From the NCBI RefSeq assembly GCF_038502225.1, contig NC_091293.1, positions 1,734,203-1,798,202 on the forward strand: a DNA stretch of 64,000 nucleotides, given 5' to 3'. The notes beneath the pieces are model-generated. The model was not told where the DNA came from. It made no database searches and saw nothing but the letters and a program-made list of their open reading frames with translations. A program made the translations under genes and the position numbers. The stretch is from Cherax quadricarinatus. Taxonomy: Eukaryota; Arthropoda; Malacostraca; Decapoda; Parastacidae. Below, one piece after another: positions 1-14,235 of the stretch (position 1 is the stretch's first letter; each line of letters begins with the position of its first letter).

Positions 1-629
1 TCCCAAGGTCTCTGATCCCACTGGGACAAATTGATACTGTTGGCTTATGTCCCTGTACTTGCTGATCTTGTACTCCTCCCTGTCGCCCCACACTGTGATG
101 GATATAGGTGTCAGCCAGTGTGGACACACAGGTGTAGTCCCATGCTAAGAGCTTGCCATTCTTCAAAGGATAGATGGTGATCCTGTCGGGGCGGTTTGCT
201 GGGTTCTGAGTAATGTTGGGTGCTATTGATCGGGGTTCCCTATTGGCTGGGTATCCAGCTGTAGCAATGGTTCTCTTCATGATGTAGTTAACCTCATTGT
301 GTCTTGCATGCCAGCCCTTGGTTTTGAAACAGTTAAGACCATGTAGATCGTATTGATCTGCTTGCGGTTCGCCGCAAATACACGTATGTTCTGTGTGAAT
401 TGGGGCAGCAAGGTGCAGAGCCCTGCAATACGGAGGGTCTTAGGGTCGAGTCACATTCCCACTGCCGATATGGGAACTGTTTGGAAGAAGTCCCCGGAGT
501 GAGGTGCGCTCACAGCCTGGAGACGGGCAATCTCCCTATCTGATGTTGCAGCCCTGAGCATGTAATAAAGTTGGTAGAATTACCGACAATATGTAAAGTA
601 AAAGGACACAAGTGCAACTAATGTGACAA

Positions 630-657
630 CGTTTCGCTCTCCAGGAGCTTTATCAAG
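630..657 (-). ncRNA. Hammerhead-like ribozyme core (putative)
   Basis: On the minus strand this reads CTTGATAA, then a stem II pair (AGCTC / GAGC) with a short loop, then GAAACG. This resembles the CUGAUGA - stem II - GAAA order of minimal hammerhead ribozymes, which are known from Penelope-like elements. The first box is not canonical, so self-cleavage is inferred only. Confidence 0.4.
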
Positions 658-725
658 CCATTACAAACAATACATGGACACAGAGGGTATATAAAGGCTC
701 TGAGTGAGGTGCAATAATGTAATGG

Positions 726-753
726 CTTGATAAAGCTCCTGGAGAGCGAAACG
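726..753 (+). ncRNA. Hammerhead-like ribozyme core (putative), inverted partner
   Basis: Plus-strand counterpart of the core at 630-657, with the same CTTGATAA box, stem II and GAAACG. It lies in the right arm of the fold-back insertion. Both strands of this short insertion could therefore make a ribozyme-like RNA. Confidence 0.4.
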
Positions 754-1253
754 TTGCCACAATAAATGTCACATTAGTTGCACTTGTGTCCTTTTACTTT
801 ACAGCCCTGAGCATGTTGGCAAGCACCTTTTCAGCGGTCGGGCCATCCCAGCTTGACTGTTTGTGAGCCAGTGCTGCACTAGGGTTTGGTGCTGGAGCAG
901 CAAGTCTCTCTCATTCAGTGATGGCACTGGCATAGTTAGGGTCCTGTATTCCTGCTGAGTGACTGAGGTTATCAGGAAGAATTTGTCTTATTAACACGTT
1001 TGATGCTATGGAAGAGGGTAGGAAAGCTGGTAGAGCAATCTGGGAGGATCTGCGTACTCCCAGCCCCCCGAGCCTGACCGGAAGTGAGGCTTGCAACCAC
1101 TGTCCATCTTCAAGAAAAGATTCAATACACTTTCTAGCATGGTCTTAAGGAGAGAGTCATATTCCTTGAGTTTCGGACTGCTGAAGGCTGGGGAGCATCT
1201 CAGAAAGTAGGTAAGTTTTGGGATTCACAGGTACCTGATGAGTAGGTAGAAGG

Positions 1254-1467
<214 letters not shown>

Positions 1468-1794
1468 CAATTCGGCCGCCTCCCACCGAGGCAGGGTGAC
1501 CCAAAAAGAAAGAAAATCCCCAAAAAGAAAATGCTTTCATCATCATTCAACACTTTTACCTCACTCATACATAATCACTGCTTTTGCAGAGGTGCACAGA
1601 ACACAACAGTTTAGAAGCATATACGTATATAGATATACAACATATCCCTCCAAACTACCAATATCCCAAACCCCTCCTTTAAAGTGCAGGCATTGCACTT
1701 CCCATTTCCAGTATCTAAGTCCGGCTATATAAAAATAACCGGTTTCCCTGAATCCCTTCACTAAATATTGCCCTGCTCACACTCCAACAGCTCG

Positions 1795-2157
1795 TCAGAT
1801 CCCAAATACCATTCGTCTCCATTCACTCCTATATAACATGCTCATGCATGCTTGCTGGAAGTCTAAGCCTCTCTCCAATAAAACCTCCTTTACCCCCTCC
1901 ATCCAACCTTCCCGAGCATGACCCCTACCCCGCCTTCCTTCCCCTACAGATTTATACGCTCTCCATGTCATTTCAATTTGATCCATTCTCTCTAAATGAC
2001 CAAACCGCCCCAACAACCCCTCTTCAGCCCTCTGACTAATAAGTTTATTAACTCCACACCTTCTCCTAATTTCCAAACTCCGACTTTTCTGCGTAATATT
2101 TACACCACACATTGCCCATAGACAGGACATCTCCACTGTCTCCAGCCGTCTCCTCAC
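1795..2157 (-). pseudogene. RTE LINE C-terminal region
   Basis: A 120-codon minus-strand frame with GLLGRFGHLERMD and AREGWMEGVKEV. This is the characteristic tail of decapod-type RTE ORFs and is repeated in better condition at 6323-6653. It follows the RT in the same element but is out of frame with it. Confidence 0.75.
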
Positions 2158-2569
2158 TGCAGCATCTACAACCCAAGCTTCACACCCATATAAGTGTTGG
2201 TACCACTATACATTCATACATTACGTTCTTTGCCTCCAGAGATAATGTTTTTTGTCTCCACATATACCTCAACGCACCACTCACCTTTTTTCCTTTGTCA
2301 ATTCTGTGGCTAACCTCATCCTACAAAAATCCATCCACTGACATGTCAACTCCCAAATATCTGAAAACATTCACTTCTTCCATACTCCTTTTCTCCAATC
2401 TGATATCCAATTTTTCTTTATCTAAATCATTTGACACCCTCATCCCCTTACTCTATTCTATGTTCACTTTCAACTTTCTACCTTTACACACTCTCCCAAA
2501 CACGTTCACTAACCTTTGCAAGTTTTCTTTAGAATCTCCCATAAGCACAGTATCATCAGCGAAATGTAA

Positions 2570-3805
2570 CTATGTCAATTCCCATTTTGTATTTGATTCC
2601 CCGTAATTTAATCCCACCCCTCTCCCCAGCACCCTAACATTTACTTCTTTTACAACCCCATCTATGAATATATTAAACAACCATAATGACATTACACATC
2701 CCTGTCTAATGTCTCCCTCTCTTCTACACAGCCTAACCTGAGCCTCGCTATCCTCATATAAACTCTTTACAGCATTTAGTAACTTACTAGTTATTCCATA
2801 TACTTGCAACATCTGCCACATTGCTCCCCTATCCACTCTATCATACACCTTTTCTAAATCCATAAATGCAATGAAAACTTACCTACCTTTATCTAAATAC
2901 TATTCACATATATGCTTCAATATAAACACTTGATCTATACATCCCCTACCCACTCTAAAACCTCCTTGCTCATCCGCAATCCTACATTCTGTCTTACCTC
3001 TAATTCTTTCAGTAATAACCCTACAGTATACTTTTCCTGGTATACTCAGAAAACTTATTCCTCTATAATTTTTACAATCTTTTTTGTCCCCCTTTCCTTT
3101 ATATAAAGGAACTATACATGCTCTCTGCCAATCCCTAGGTACCTTCCCCTCTTTCATACATTTATTAAACAAAAATACCAACCACTCTAACACAAAATAC
3201 CCCCCTGCTTTTAACATTTCTCTCATGATCCCATCAGTTCCAGCTGCTTTACCCACTTTCATTCTACATTATGCCTCACGCACCTTCCTCACACTCACAT
3301 CCTGCTCTTCTTCATTCCTAGAAGATGGTGTACCTCCCTGGCCAGTGCATGAAATTACCGCCTCCCTTTCTTCCTCGACATTTATAAGTTCCTCAAAATA
3401 TTTCCGCCATCTACCCAATACCTCCATCTCCCCATCTACAAACTCATCTACAATGTTTTTAACTGACAAATCCATTCGTTCCCTCCAAAAATTTTTCTTA
3501 TTTTCTTCAAAATTTCTTGACAATGCCTCTTCCATTCTATCATCTGCTCTCCTTTTGCCCTCTCTCACCACTCTCTTTACCTTTCTTTTACTCTCCTTAT
3601 ACTCTGCTCTTCTTATAACACTTCTGGTTTGTAAAAAACTCTCATAAGCTACCTTTTTCTCTTTTATCACACCCTTTACTTCATTATTCCACCAATCACT
3701 CCTCTTTCCCCCTGCACCCACCCTCCTATAACCACAAACTTCTGCCCCACATTCTAATACTGCATTTTTAAAACTATTCCAACTGTCTTCAACCCCTCCC
3801 CCCAC
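2570..3805 (-). pseudogene. RTE LINE linker and reverse transcriptase
   Basis: Three frames: 3805-3269 (linker, rich in Lys/Arg/Glu), 3262-2900 (RT fingers, with GKAAGTDGIMREML and YRGISFLSIPGKVYCRV) and 2863-2570 (palm, with LEKVYDRVDR and DIRQGCVMS). The FADD catalytic box follows in a shifted frame near 2560. Stops between segments mean no functional RT is made. The order and motifs match the RTE-clade RT. Confidence 0.8.
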
Positions 3806-3895
3806 CCCCCACCACTCATACTTGCACTAGCCCACCTCTCTGCCAATAGTTGCTAATATCTCACCCGAACTTCCTCATCCCTTAGTTTATATATT

Positions 3896-4682
3896 TCATC
3901 TCTCTCTCTTACTTGTTGTTGCCATTTTCCTCTTGTGCCATCTATCTCTTACTCCAACTGTAGCTACAACTAAATAATGATCCGATACATCAGTTGCCCC
4001 ACTATAAACGTGTACATCCTGGAGCCTACCCGTCAACCTTTTATTCACCAATACATTATCTAACAAACTACTTTCATTATGTGCTATATCATACCTTGTA
4101 TATTTATTTATCCTCTTTTTCATAAAATATGCATTACTTATTACCAAACCTCTTTCTACACATAGCTCAATTAAAGGCTCCCCATTTTCATTTACCCCTG
4201 GCACCCCAAATTTACCTACTACTCCCTCCACAACATTTTTACCCACTTTAGCATTAAAATCCCCAACCACAAGTACTCTCACACTTGGTTTCAAAACTCT
4301 CCACGCATTCACTCAACATTTCCTAAAATCTCTCTCTCTCCTCTACACTTCTCTCTTCTCCAGGTGCATATACACTTACTATAACCCACTTTTCGCATCC
4401 AACCTTTATTATACTCCACAAAATCCTTGAATTAATACATTTATACTCCCTCTTTTTCTGCCATAGCTTATTCTTCAACATTATTGTTACTCCTTCTTTA
4501 GCTCTAACTCTATTCGAAACCCCTGACCTAATCCCGTTTATTTCTCCCCACTGAAACTCTCCCACCCCCTTCAGCTTTGTTTCACTTAAAGCCGGGACAT
4601 CCAGCTTCTTCTCATTCATAACATCCACAATCATCTCTTTCTTATCATTCGCACAACATCCACGCACATTCAGACATCCCAC
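3896..4682 (-). pseudogene. RTE LINE endonuclease (EEP) domain
   Basis: Two minus-strand frames (4682-4323 and 4312-3896) make up an apurinic-like endonuclease domain that would nick target DNA for target-primed reverse transcription. Visible motifs are GCLNVRG at the start, ALSETKLKG (the Glu motif), SVYAPGEE, VVGDFNAKVGK (Asp/Asn motif) and SDHYLVV (the terminal Asp-His). The two halves are in different frames, so the domain is broken. No ATG opens the first frame; it starts from a GTG in the data. Confidence 0.8.
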
Positions 4683-4718
4683 TTTGACAATTTTTTTCTT
4701 TTTCTCTTTAGTACGCTA

Positions 4719-5907
<1,189 letters not shown>

Positions 5908-5941
5908 AAAGTTTTTCTTCTTCTCTTTATTAGTAAATGTC

Positions 5942-6315
5942 TACAGGAGAAGGGGTTACCAGCCCATTGCTCCCGGCATTTTAGTCGCCTCATACGGCAG
6001 GCATGGCTTACGGAGGAAAGATTCTTTTCCACTTCCCCATGGACAATAGAAGAAATAAAGAAGAACAAGAGCTATTTAGAAAAAGGTGAAAAACCTAGAT
6101 GTATGTATATATATATGCATGTGCGTGTCTGTGAAGTGTGACCAAAGTGTAAGTAGGAGTAGCAAGATATCCATGTTTCTAGCGTGTTTATGAGACAGAA
6201 AAAGAAACCAGCAATCCTACCATCATGCAAAACAGTTACAGATTTCTGTTTCACAGTCATCTGGCATGACGGTAGTACTTCCCTGGGTGGTTGCTGTTTA
6301 CCAACCTACTACCTA
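5942..6315 (+). repeat. 380-bp interspersed repeat, copy 2
   Basis: The same sequence as 4719-5100, from TACAGGAGAAGGGGTTACCA to CCAACCTACTACCTA. The right end joins an RTE LINE 3' fragment in the same orientation, whereas copy 1 faces an RTE 5' end. The position relative to RTE is therefore not constant. Confidence 0.85.
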
Positions 6316-7522
<1,207 letters not shown>

Positions 7523-7693
7523 AGTGTTTGTGTATATTTCGCTTGCTCTCGCGAATTCCTTGCATTGTTAAAATCTCTAGTAAGGCTGATGCATGCAGGG
7601 GATGAGATGAAAAGCTGTAAGCCTTCTCCCTGAAAGCTGGCTGCCTTGGATCAAACGTGTAGCGCAGGCTACACGCCAAGGTATTGTCCAGTG
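7523..7693 (+). repeat. Inverted copy of the S1 SINE region
   Basis: This 171-bp stretch is the near-exact reverse complement of 7234-7404, which spans the junction of the two tandem S1 units. The arms are separated by 118 bp, so the locus can form a large hairpin. It joins a family-1 LINE fragment directly at 7694. Confidence 0.85.
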
Positions 7694-8145
7694 ATGGAGA
7701 TCCCACGATGGGATCACCATCTATCCTTGGAAGAATGGCAAGCTCTTAGCATGGGACTATACCTGTGTGTCCACACTGGCTGACACCTATATCCGTCACA
7801 GTGTCGAGCGACAGGGAGGAGTACAAGATCAGCAAGTGAAGGGACATAAACCAACAGTATCAATTTGTCCCAGTGGGATCAGAAACCTTGGGATCATGCG
7901 GAAAAAATGCCACACGTTTCCTTAAAGAATTGGGTTTCAGACTCATCGACACCACCAGGGAGCCAAGGGCAGCCACTTTCATGTTCCAGCGTGGCCATCC
8001 AGAGGGGAAAAGCTTGCTGCATACTTGGCTCGCATTCGGCTTCGGAGGAGCTGGAGGAAATTCATGATCTTTAATACATTGTACCATTGTATTCATGTTT
8101 GTGTTTTCTCTAAATGCATTCTGTTTATGAATAAATATATAGGGG
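7694..8145 (+). mobile_element. LINE family-1 C-terminal fragment
   Basis: The plus strand resembles the reverse complement of 1-200: GATCACCATCTATCC, then AGCATGGGACTA, then GACACCTATATCC. It then gives the frame 7865-8069 with FVPVGSETLG, FLKELGFRLIDTTREPRA and FQRGHPEGKS. The stop at about 8069 is followed by AATAAATATA near 8130, a plausible poly(A) signal. A frameshift lies near 7730. This is the 3' terminus of the same LINE family seen at the window start. Confidence 0.75.
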
Positions 8146-8504
<359 letters not shown>

Positions 8505-8539
8505 AAACAACCACTCTGAAAGAATAGAGAAATTCCAAG

Positions 8540-8568
8540 CGCTTTCGTGACTACTCACATTATCAAGG
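8540..8568 (-). ncRNA. Hammerhead-like core (putative)
   Basis: On the minus strand: CCTTGATAA, then stem II GTGA/TCAC with loop GTAG, then GAAAGCG. The architecture matches the other PLE-end motifs here with a different stem II sequence, so the stem is conserved by pairing and not by sequence. Activity is untested. Confidence 0.4.
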
Positions 8569-8657
8569 AACTATGAAAGTAAAGCATCCAAGGAAGCTAT
8601 TCAAGGGGTCTGGCCAGCACCTTATATAGCTTCCTTGGATGCTTTACTTTCATAGTT

Positions 8658-8686
8658 CCTTGATAATGTGAGTAGTCACGAAAGCG
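8658..8686 (+). ncRNA. Hammerhead-like core (putative), right arm
   Basis: Inverted partner of 8540-8568 in the right arm of the palindrome, identical in sequence. Confidence 0.4.
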
Positions 8687-8758
8687 CTTGGAATTTCTCT
8701 ATTCTTTCAGAGTGGTTGTTTTGCATATTCTGAAATCACCTGTTTACTGTGATCTTAT

Positions 8759-9186
<428 letters not shown>

Positions 9187-10083
9187 GATATATACAATAA
9201 TTATATATGTATATATAATAATGATAATAAGTTTCCAAGTGCTTTCGTGATTTCTCATATTAATTAAAAAAGAACTGTATAAATAAGAGGAGTGCATAAA
9301 GCTTGTAAGGCTGAGATATCACCTTACATATACACTGGCACCTGACTCAACACGCTCAGTGTGAGAGTGTAGTGAAGATTTTGACAGGTCACATGTTAAG
9401 TGAAATTTATGAGTAACATGTCAGACATTCTATTAAATGTAAATGAATTTAATTTATATAACCCTGAACTAATAATTTTTTTTGAATTCAATATTATTTT
9501 TATTTTGTTTTTTTTGAAACTTGATTTAATTATATTTCTCTCACCCATAGATTTGCTGGATGCAACTTTGCGTTTTGAAAATCGATTGAGTGGATAAAAT
9601 ATCTCACAAGAATAAGCAAAGCATTACAATCTTGTCCAGTTCTAATGCATTATTTGTGCTGTTATAATCTTAATGGCTTTTCAGTTTGATAGAAATAAAC
9701 TTTATTGCCTTTTTTACCGGTAATGAGCGTTTTGGGAGATATTCTTAATCAAATGTTATTTTTAATCAAATGTTTGTGTTTTTGTTAAGATTTTTAAATA
9801 CAACTTTGATTTTAAAATTGTTACCTAAATAAGGTATATCAAGAAGTTTTTCATGGTAAGATCGAGTCCAAATATTATTGGATGAATATATTTGTTTGTC
9901 CTTTTTCGAACTGTAAAATGTATTTCTGGAAATTTTATAAAATTTATCAGTATTTTTTTGTGGGTATTTTACATCATTTGATAGTTCTCCATCTATGAAC
10001 TCTGCGCTGCAAATCTCAAATCAAATTCATGGACGATGTAAGGAATAATAGCGCACATAAGAACAGTTATTTGTTGGTTTTCA

Positions 10084-10341
10084 TTATATTTTTAATTTAA
10101 AATTATGATTCCCTAACATCTTAAAATGGGAATGAGTTATTATGTTCAAACCCATCATATTTACTCCATCTAGGAAATGTATTACATGTATATAAGTTGT
10201 CACTAAAAATAAAACATCATCAACATACCTGTACCATTTACTTTTATCGGGAAGGATTCTGGGAAGCAGTAATGTTTCAAAATATTCCAAGTACAAATTG
10301 CTAAGGATAGGTGTGAGATAGGATTTCCCATTGACATACAA
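10084..10341 (-). pseudogene. Penelope-type reverse transcriptase fragment
   Basis: An 85-codon frame with SNLYLEYFETLLLPRILPDK followed by WYRYVDDVLFLV. YVDD is the catalytic Asp pair of the RT palm, and the EYFE..LLP block before it is typical of Penelope-like RTs. The domains before and after are degraded, so this is a remnant. Confidence 0.8.
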
Positions 10342-11347
10342 AATTTCTGAATGTAAATTTAGCCATTAAATACAAATTTTCCATCAACAATGCATTGTTT
10401 AATAAGATCAATGATTGTTGGTACTGGCAACTCTAAATTCAAATTATCGAGATCCTCAGATAGGAAAATTAGTCTTCAACTGGAACTTTTGTGAACAACG
10501 AAGTGACATAAGAACTAATTATTTTGTAATTATTTAAATCAGTCATGGTGCTTAATTTATTAACTAAATCAATAATACTTTTAACATTTAAGTTAGAAAC
10601 TTTGGAAGAAGGTTACTTAACAGAATCTTTCCCAGTAAAGCTAAGTGGTACAGATATGTTAATATTGTTTTGTACTTAATGACCAAGAAAAAAGATATAA
10701 ACAATTTCTGATTTTGAATTAAATATCCAGTTTTTTCCATAAAGTTTATTGTTGAATTTGAGCAAAATAACTTATTGCCTTTTGTGAACGTTTAATTTAT
10801 TAAGCGAAGCCACGATTTTAAATTCAAAATATACAGAAAACCAACAAATAACTGCTCTTAGGTACACTGTTATTCTTCACATCAAGAGAGACTTAAACGT
10901 TTTGTATTCCCATCCATGTTTTCCAGAGTTTAGCGTATTTTCAGCACAGATTTCATAGATGAAGAAATCTTGAAGATTTATGAAGCAGTGAATGATCTAA
11001 AATAACATAATTGATAAATCTTATTAAACTGTCAGAAATATATTTTACAAATTGAAGAAACACAGACAAACATATTCTACCAGGAGTATGTTGGCTCTCC
11101 CTTACCACAAGAACCTTCTTGATATATATGCTTACTTATCAACTCTCAACCATACAACTGCTTCATATCAAACAGTTCTATAGTTGAGAGAAATATAATC
11201 GAATCAAGCTTCAAAAAAATTGATTTTAATATGAATATTAGTTCATAATTGTACAAATTAGATTAATGTATAACTAATAAAATTTGAGGAGAATTGTAAT
11301 AATGAGACGAGTGTAATGTTGCATGTGAGGTGATATCTCAGCCTTAT

Positions 11348-11401
11348 TATTATTATTATTATTATGATAATCAGAAAGAAGCGCTGAACCTACAAGGGTC
11401 A
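11348..11401 (-). mobile_element. 54-bp 5'-truncated I-like LINE tail with 10-bp target duplication
   Basis: A (TTA)n run followed by AATCAGAAAGAAGCGCTGAA and ACAAGGGTCA matches the 3' end of the I-like LINE at 26400-26450. It is flanked by an exact TCAGCCTTAT at 11338-11347 and 11402-11411. Removing it restores the PLE end colinear with the other PLE end. Confidence 0.85.
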
Positions 11402-11608
11402 TCAGCCTTATAAGCGTACTGCTGTTCTATTATTTTTGCAGTTCCTTGATAATGTGAGAAATCCCAAGAGAGCTTGGAAGTTCACTATTTTTAATATGCT
11501 CTCAATCGGTTTTTTTTTTGACACTATTATTACAGACAGACCTTTTTAAGTAGAGGAAGCACTGTTTTTACACCCCTTTACGCTCTTCTTTTTTTCCACT
11601 CACATTTC

Positions 11609-11617
11609 TCTCTCCCT

Positions 11618-11669
<52 letters not shown>
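11609..11669. repeat. (CT)n microsatellite
   Basis: A CT-rich run beginning as TCTCCCTCCC and becoming pure CT. It lies near the 3' side of LINE B, and another (CT)n lies at LINE B's 5' side (13964-14009). Confidence 0.95.
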
Positions 11670-11671
<2 letters not shown>

Positions 11672-11899
11672 ACACAGGGTTTGACAAGGTTAAGGATCCC
11701 TAGCTTTATTGACAAGCTATTTACAGGTTAAGGATTCCTAACTTTATTGGCAAGCTAAGAGCTTTTACCTACATCAGCTCATTTGAAAGCATTTTTATTG
11801 TTATGAGACATACAAGTAGGGAACAGGATGAAGTTGGAGCCATCTGTGGGCCAGCATTTTCATTTAATCAACTGACTTTATCTCGTTGACATCATTATG

Positions 11900-12241
11900 C
11901 TATACGAATGTGTTCCATACTCGAGTCATCCTGGGTATATATGATCTCAGATGAAGTGATGTTCTGGAGAAGGGTACAGCCAGAGTGAAGTTGCTGCTTT
12001 CTGCCCGTCTTGTGGCATAAAAGCTTGTTTCACGCTGTCCTCGAAGTGGATCCAAGTGTGGTACTTTGACAATATTGGCCTTGTACATAACAGAAAGGCC
12101 ACCCACATCCCTCCTATGTTGAAGGCTCTGCTGAAATGACAGATCTATCCAGGATGGGTCCAGGCGAGAGATGAGACGTCTTGCTCTGTTCTCTACTCCG
12201 TCAAGCAGTCGCAGATGAGAAGGGGGGGGCAGGCAAACCAA
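11900..12241 (-). pseudogene. LINE B C-terminal domain, frameshifted
   Basis: A 113-codon frame with LRLLDGVENRARRLISRLDP and HRRDVGGLSVMYKAN continues the RT protein after a frameshift around 12200-12240. It ends with SYIPRMTRVWNTFV, a typical tail of this type of LINE ORF2. Confidence 0.8.
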
Positions 12242-13833
12242 GAAAGTGGAGCATACTCAAGGTGTGAGCGTACTTGTGCTTCGTACAGAATCTTGCAACC
12301 CCTATTGTCAAGTAGATGCGAGATACGGTGAAGTTCTGTAAGCTTCCTGGCTGCCTTGTTTGCAAGATTTACAACATGGTTCTTCATGGTTAGTTTGGAG
12401 TCAGATTTCACCCCAAGGATATCAACTTCTTCTCCAGGTGCCAACACCCTCCCATTCATCCTTACTACTGCACCAGCATTACCATCATGGTGCCTAGAGA
12501 CGATCATCATTTGCGTTTTCTCAGGTGCAAATGTTACTTGCCATCTATTTCCCCAAGCTGATATAGCTCTCAGCTGGTGATTGATGTAGCTTAGAGCAGC
12601 TGGCATTTCATCTCTTGGATAAGTGAATGTCAGTGTACAGCCGTCTGCATATGCATGTGATTCTGGGATGAGATGAAGAAGGTCGTTGAAGTAGACATTC
12701 CATAACAATGGTCCCAGCACGCTTCCTTGTGGAACACTTGCCCCTATACGATGTCTTGCTGATTCCGTTCCTTTGAGAAGTACACTTAGAGATCTACCAT
12801 GAAGGTAATCACTGAGAAGACATAGCGTAGAGCCTGCAATTCCCAGTGCTTGAAGTTTTGCTAAGAGGCCCTGGTGCCACACCCGGTCGAAAGCGCCAGC
12901 AATGTCCAGTGCTACCACACAGCTGACTTTGGATTCATCCAGTGACTGGTGCCACTTAGTGGAGAGGTTTAACAACAGATCAGCAGCAGAGTAACCTTTC
13001 CTGAAGCCATATTGACGATCCCGAAGTAGTGAGTGAGAGTCAAAAAACTCTGTCATTTGTCTTGAGATTATTGTCTCAAGGATCTTACCAGTGATTGACA
13101 GGAGTGACACTGGTCTGTAGTTGCTGATTTCTGCTCTGCTCTTCTTTCTGTGAACAGGGACTACATTTGCCTCTTTCCACAGAGAGGGCCATTTACACTG
13201 TACTAGGCAGTGCTGAAAGATGCGAGTTAGAGGTGCTGCTAGCTGGTCTGCACATCTTCTCAGCAATCTTGGACTCAACTTGTCTGGGCCCACAGCCTTT
13301 TCTTGGTCAAGCGATTTAAGAAGGAAATACACCTCCTCTTACCTCATTGTCAACACTGACAGTTTTGACACAGTTCTTGCAGCTAGCCAAGGAGGGTCCC
13401 TTGCTGGATCAGGAACTTGCATTTTGGTAGCAAAGTGTTCAGCAAAGAGGTCCGCCTTCTCTTGACTACTAGTAGAGGTGGTCCCATCCTGCCGATTTAG
13501 AGGTGGAATGAGTTCATCAGGCAGATAACCTTTTCTGCCCTTGACCAGGGACCACAAGGTTTTGGAGCCTACCCTACCTGATGCTAGCTTTCTTTTAGTG
13601 TCCACCTCCCATTTAGCAATGGCCCACTTTTGAACGTCACACATATTCCTACAGGTTTGCCTGTGCAATTTCCTATTATAGGTGGTAGGATGTCGCCATG
13701 CTTTGTACTTAGCAGTAGCAGCCTCTCGACAACGAAAGCCAAACCAAGGCTGATCTGTAGGCTTCGTCACATATTGCCGGTGAGGAATGTGCTCTTGTTG
13801 TAGATTAAGGATGTGTCCAGTGAAGGCTTTCAC
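12193..13833 (-). pseudogene. LINE B linker and reverse transcriptase, one stop and a YADG catalytic box
   Basis: The frame 13833-13342 (linker, RGRKGYLPDELIPPL) and the frame 13332-12193 (RT) are in register and separated by a single TAA at 13339-13341. RT landmarks in order are KAVGPDKLSPRLL, NYRPVSLLSITGKILE, RQYGFRKGYSA, DIAGAFDRVWH, SVPQGSVLGPLLWNVYFNDL and AYADGCTLTF. The last should be a YADD box, so the second catalytic Asp is Gly and this copy cannot polymerise. Few other lesions suggest a fairly recent insertion. Confidence 0.85.
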
Positions 13834-13961
13834 TTGGTTGTCAACATCCCCCTGGAGAAGAGCATTCCAATCGGTGGTGGCGAGCTCAGAGCAAAGGGCT
13901 GGCCAATTACCTCTTTCCCATAGCCAGGTTGTGCGTGTGGACTCCTCACCTCGCTCTGTTG

Positions 13962-13963
<2 letters not shown>

Positions 13964-14009
<46 letters not shown>
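13964..14009. repeat. (TC)n microsatellite
   Basis: About 46 bp of TC at the 5' truncation point of LINE B. Confidence 0.95.
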
Positions 14010-14012
<3 letters not shown>

Positions 14013-14235
14013 AATGTTTCAGGAAGTACGCTTAATTATGTATAAATGTGTAGTGCGAGACCTTGTATGTGTAGGTAAACAAAACAATGAAAGTTTCATT
14101 ACATATTTCATTGTGTTTTTATTCCAACATAAAATTAGTTCTAACAACGAATATCATTAAATTTATAAACTGAAGCTGTCCATCTCTTCCTTCTTCTTTT
14201 CTACTCAGTATTCATTTTCTATTCTTGGCTTTATA
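14010..14235. other. No feature seen
   Basis: About 226 bp of AT-rich DNA between the TC repeat and the LINE A 3' end. No frame, repeat or motif that I can support. Confidence 0.5.

Larger units (their letters stand above)
564..801. mobile_element. Fold-back insertion made of two inverted Penelope-like element ends, with 15-bp target duplication
   Basis: A 238-bp insertion splits the family-1 LINE. It is flanked by an exact 15-bp duplication, CAGCCCTGAGCATGT, at 549-563 and 802-816. Inside, the left part (about 586-662) and right part (about 720-801) are inverted copies of one sequence. The same sequence forms the end of the Penelope-like remnant at 45455-45985. Each arm carries a hammerhead-like core. 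The target duplication shows that the fold-back inserted as one unit. Confidence 0.8.
9230..11485 (-). mobile_element. Decayed Penelope-like element with inverted terminal segments
   Basis: The two ends are inverted copies. The reverse complement of about 9233-9340 aligns with 11315-11485, sharing GGTGATATCTCAGCCTTA, ATGAGAAATC and GCTTGGAA. The interior encodes a Penelope-type RT fragment at 10084-10341. The rest is AT-rich and heavily mutated, with fragments similar to PLE coding sequence but no long frame. A 54-bp LINE tail is inserted in the right end at 11348-11401. Confidence 0.75.
11680..13963 (-). mobile_element. LINE B (Jockey/CR1-like), 5'-truncated
   Basis: On the minus strand from 13963 downward: endonuclease-RT linker, RT, and C-terminal domain, then a 3' region to about 11680. 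The 3' region holds two copies of a roughly 38-bp segment, each starting AGGTTAAGGAT (about 11684 and 11727). The endonuclease is missing, cut off at (CT)n at 13964. The defects are one in-frame stop, a catalytic-site change and a frameshift. A much older copy of the same family is at 33536-35335. Confidence 0.85.
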
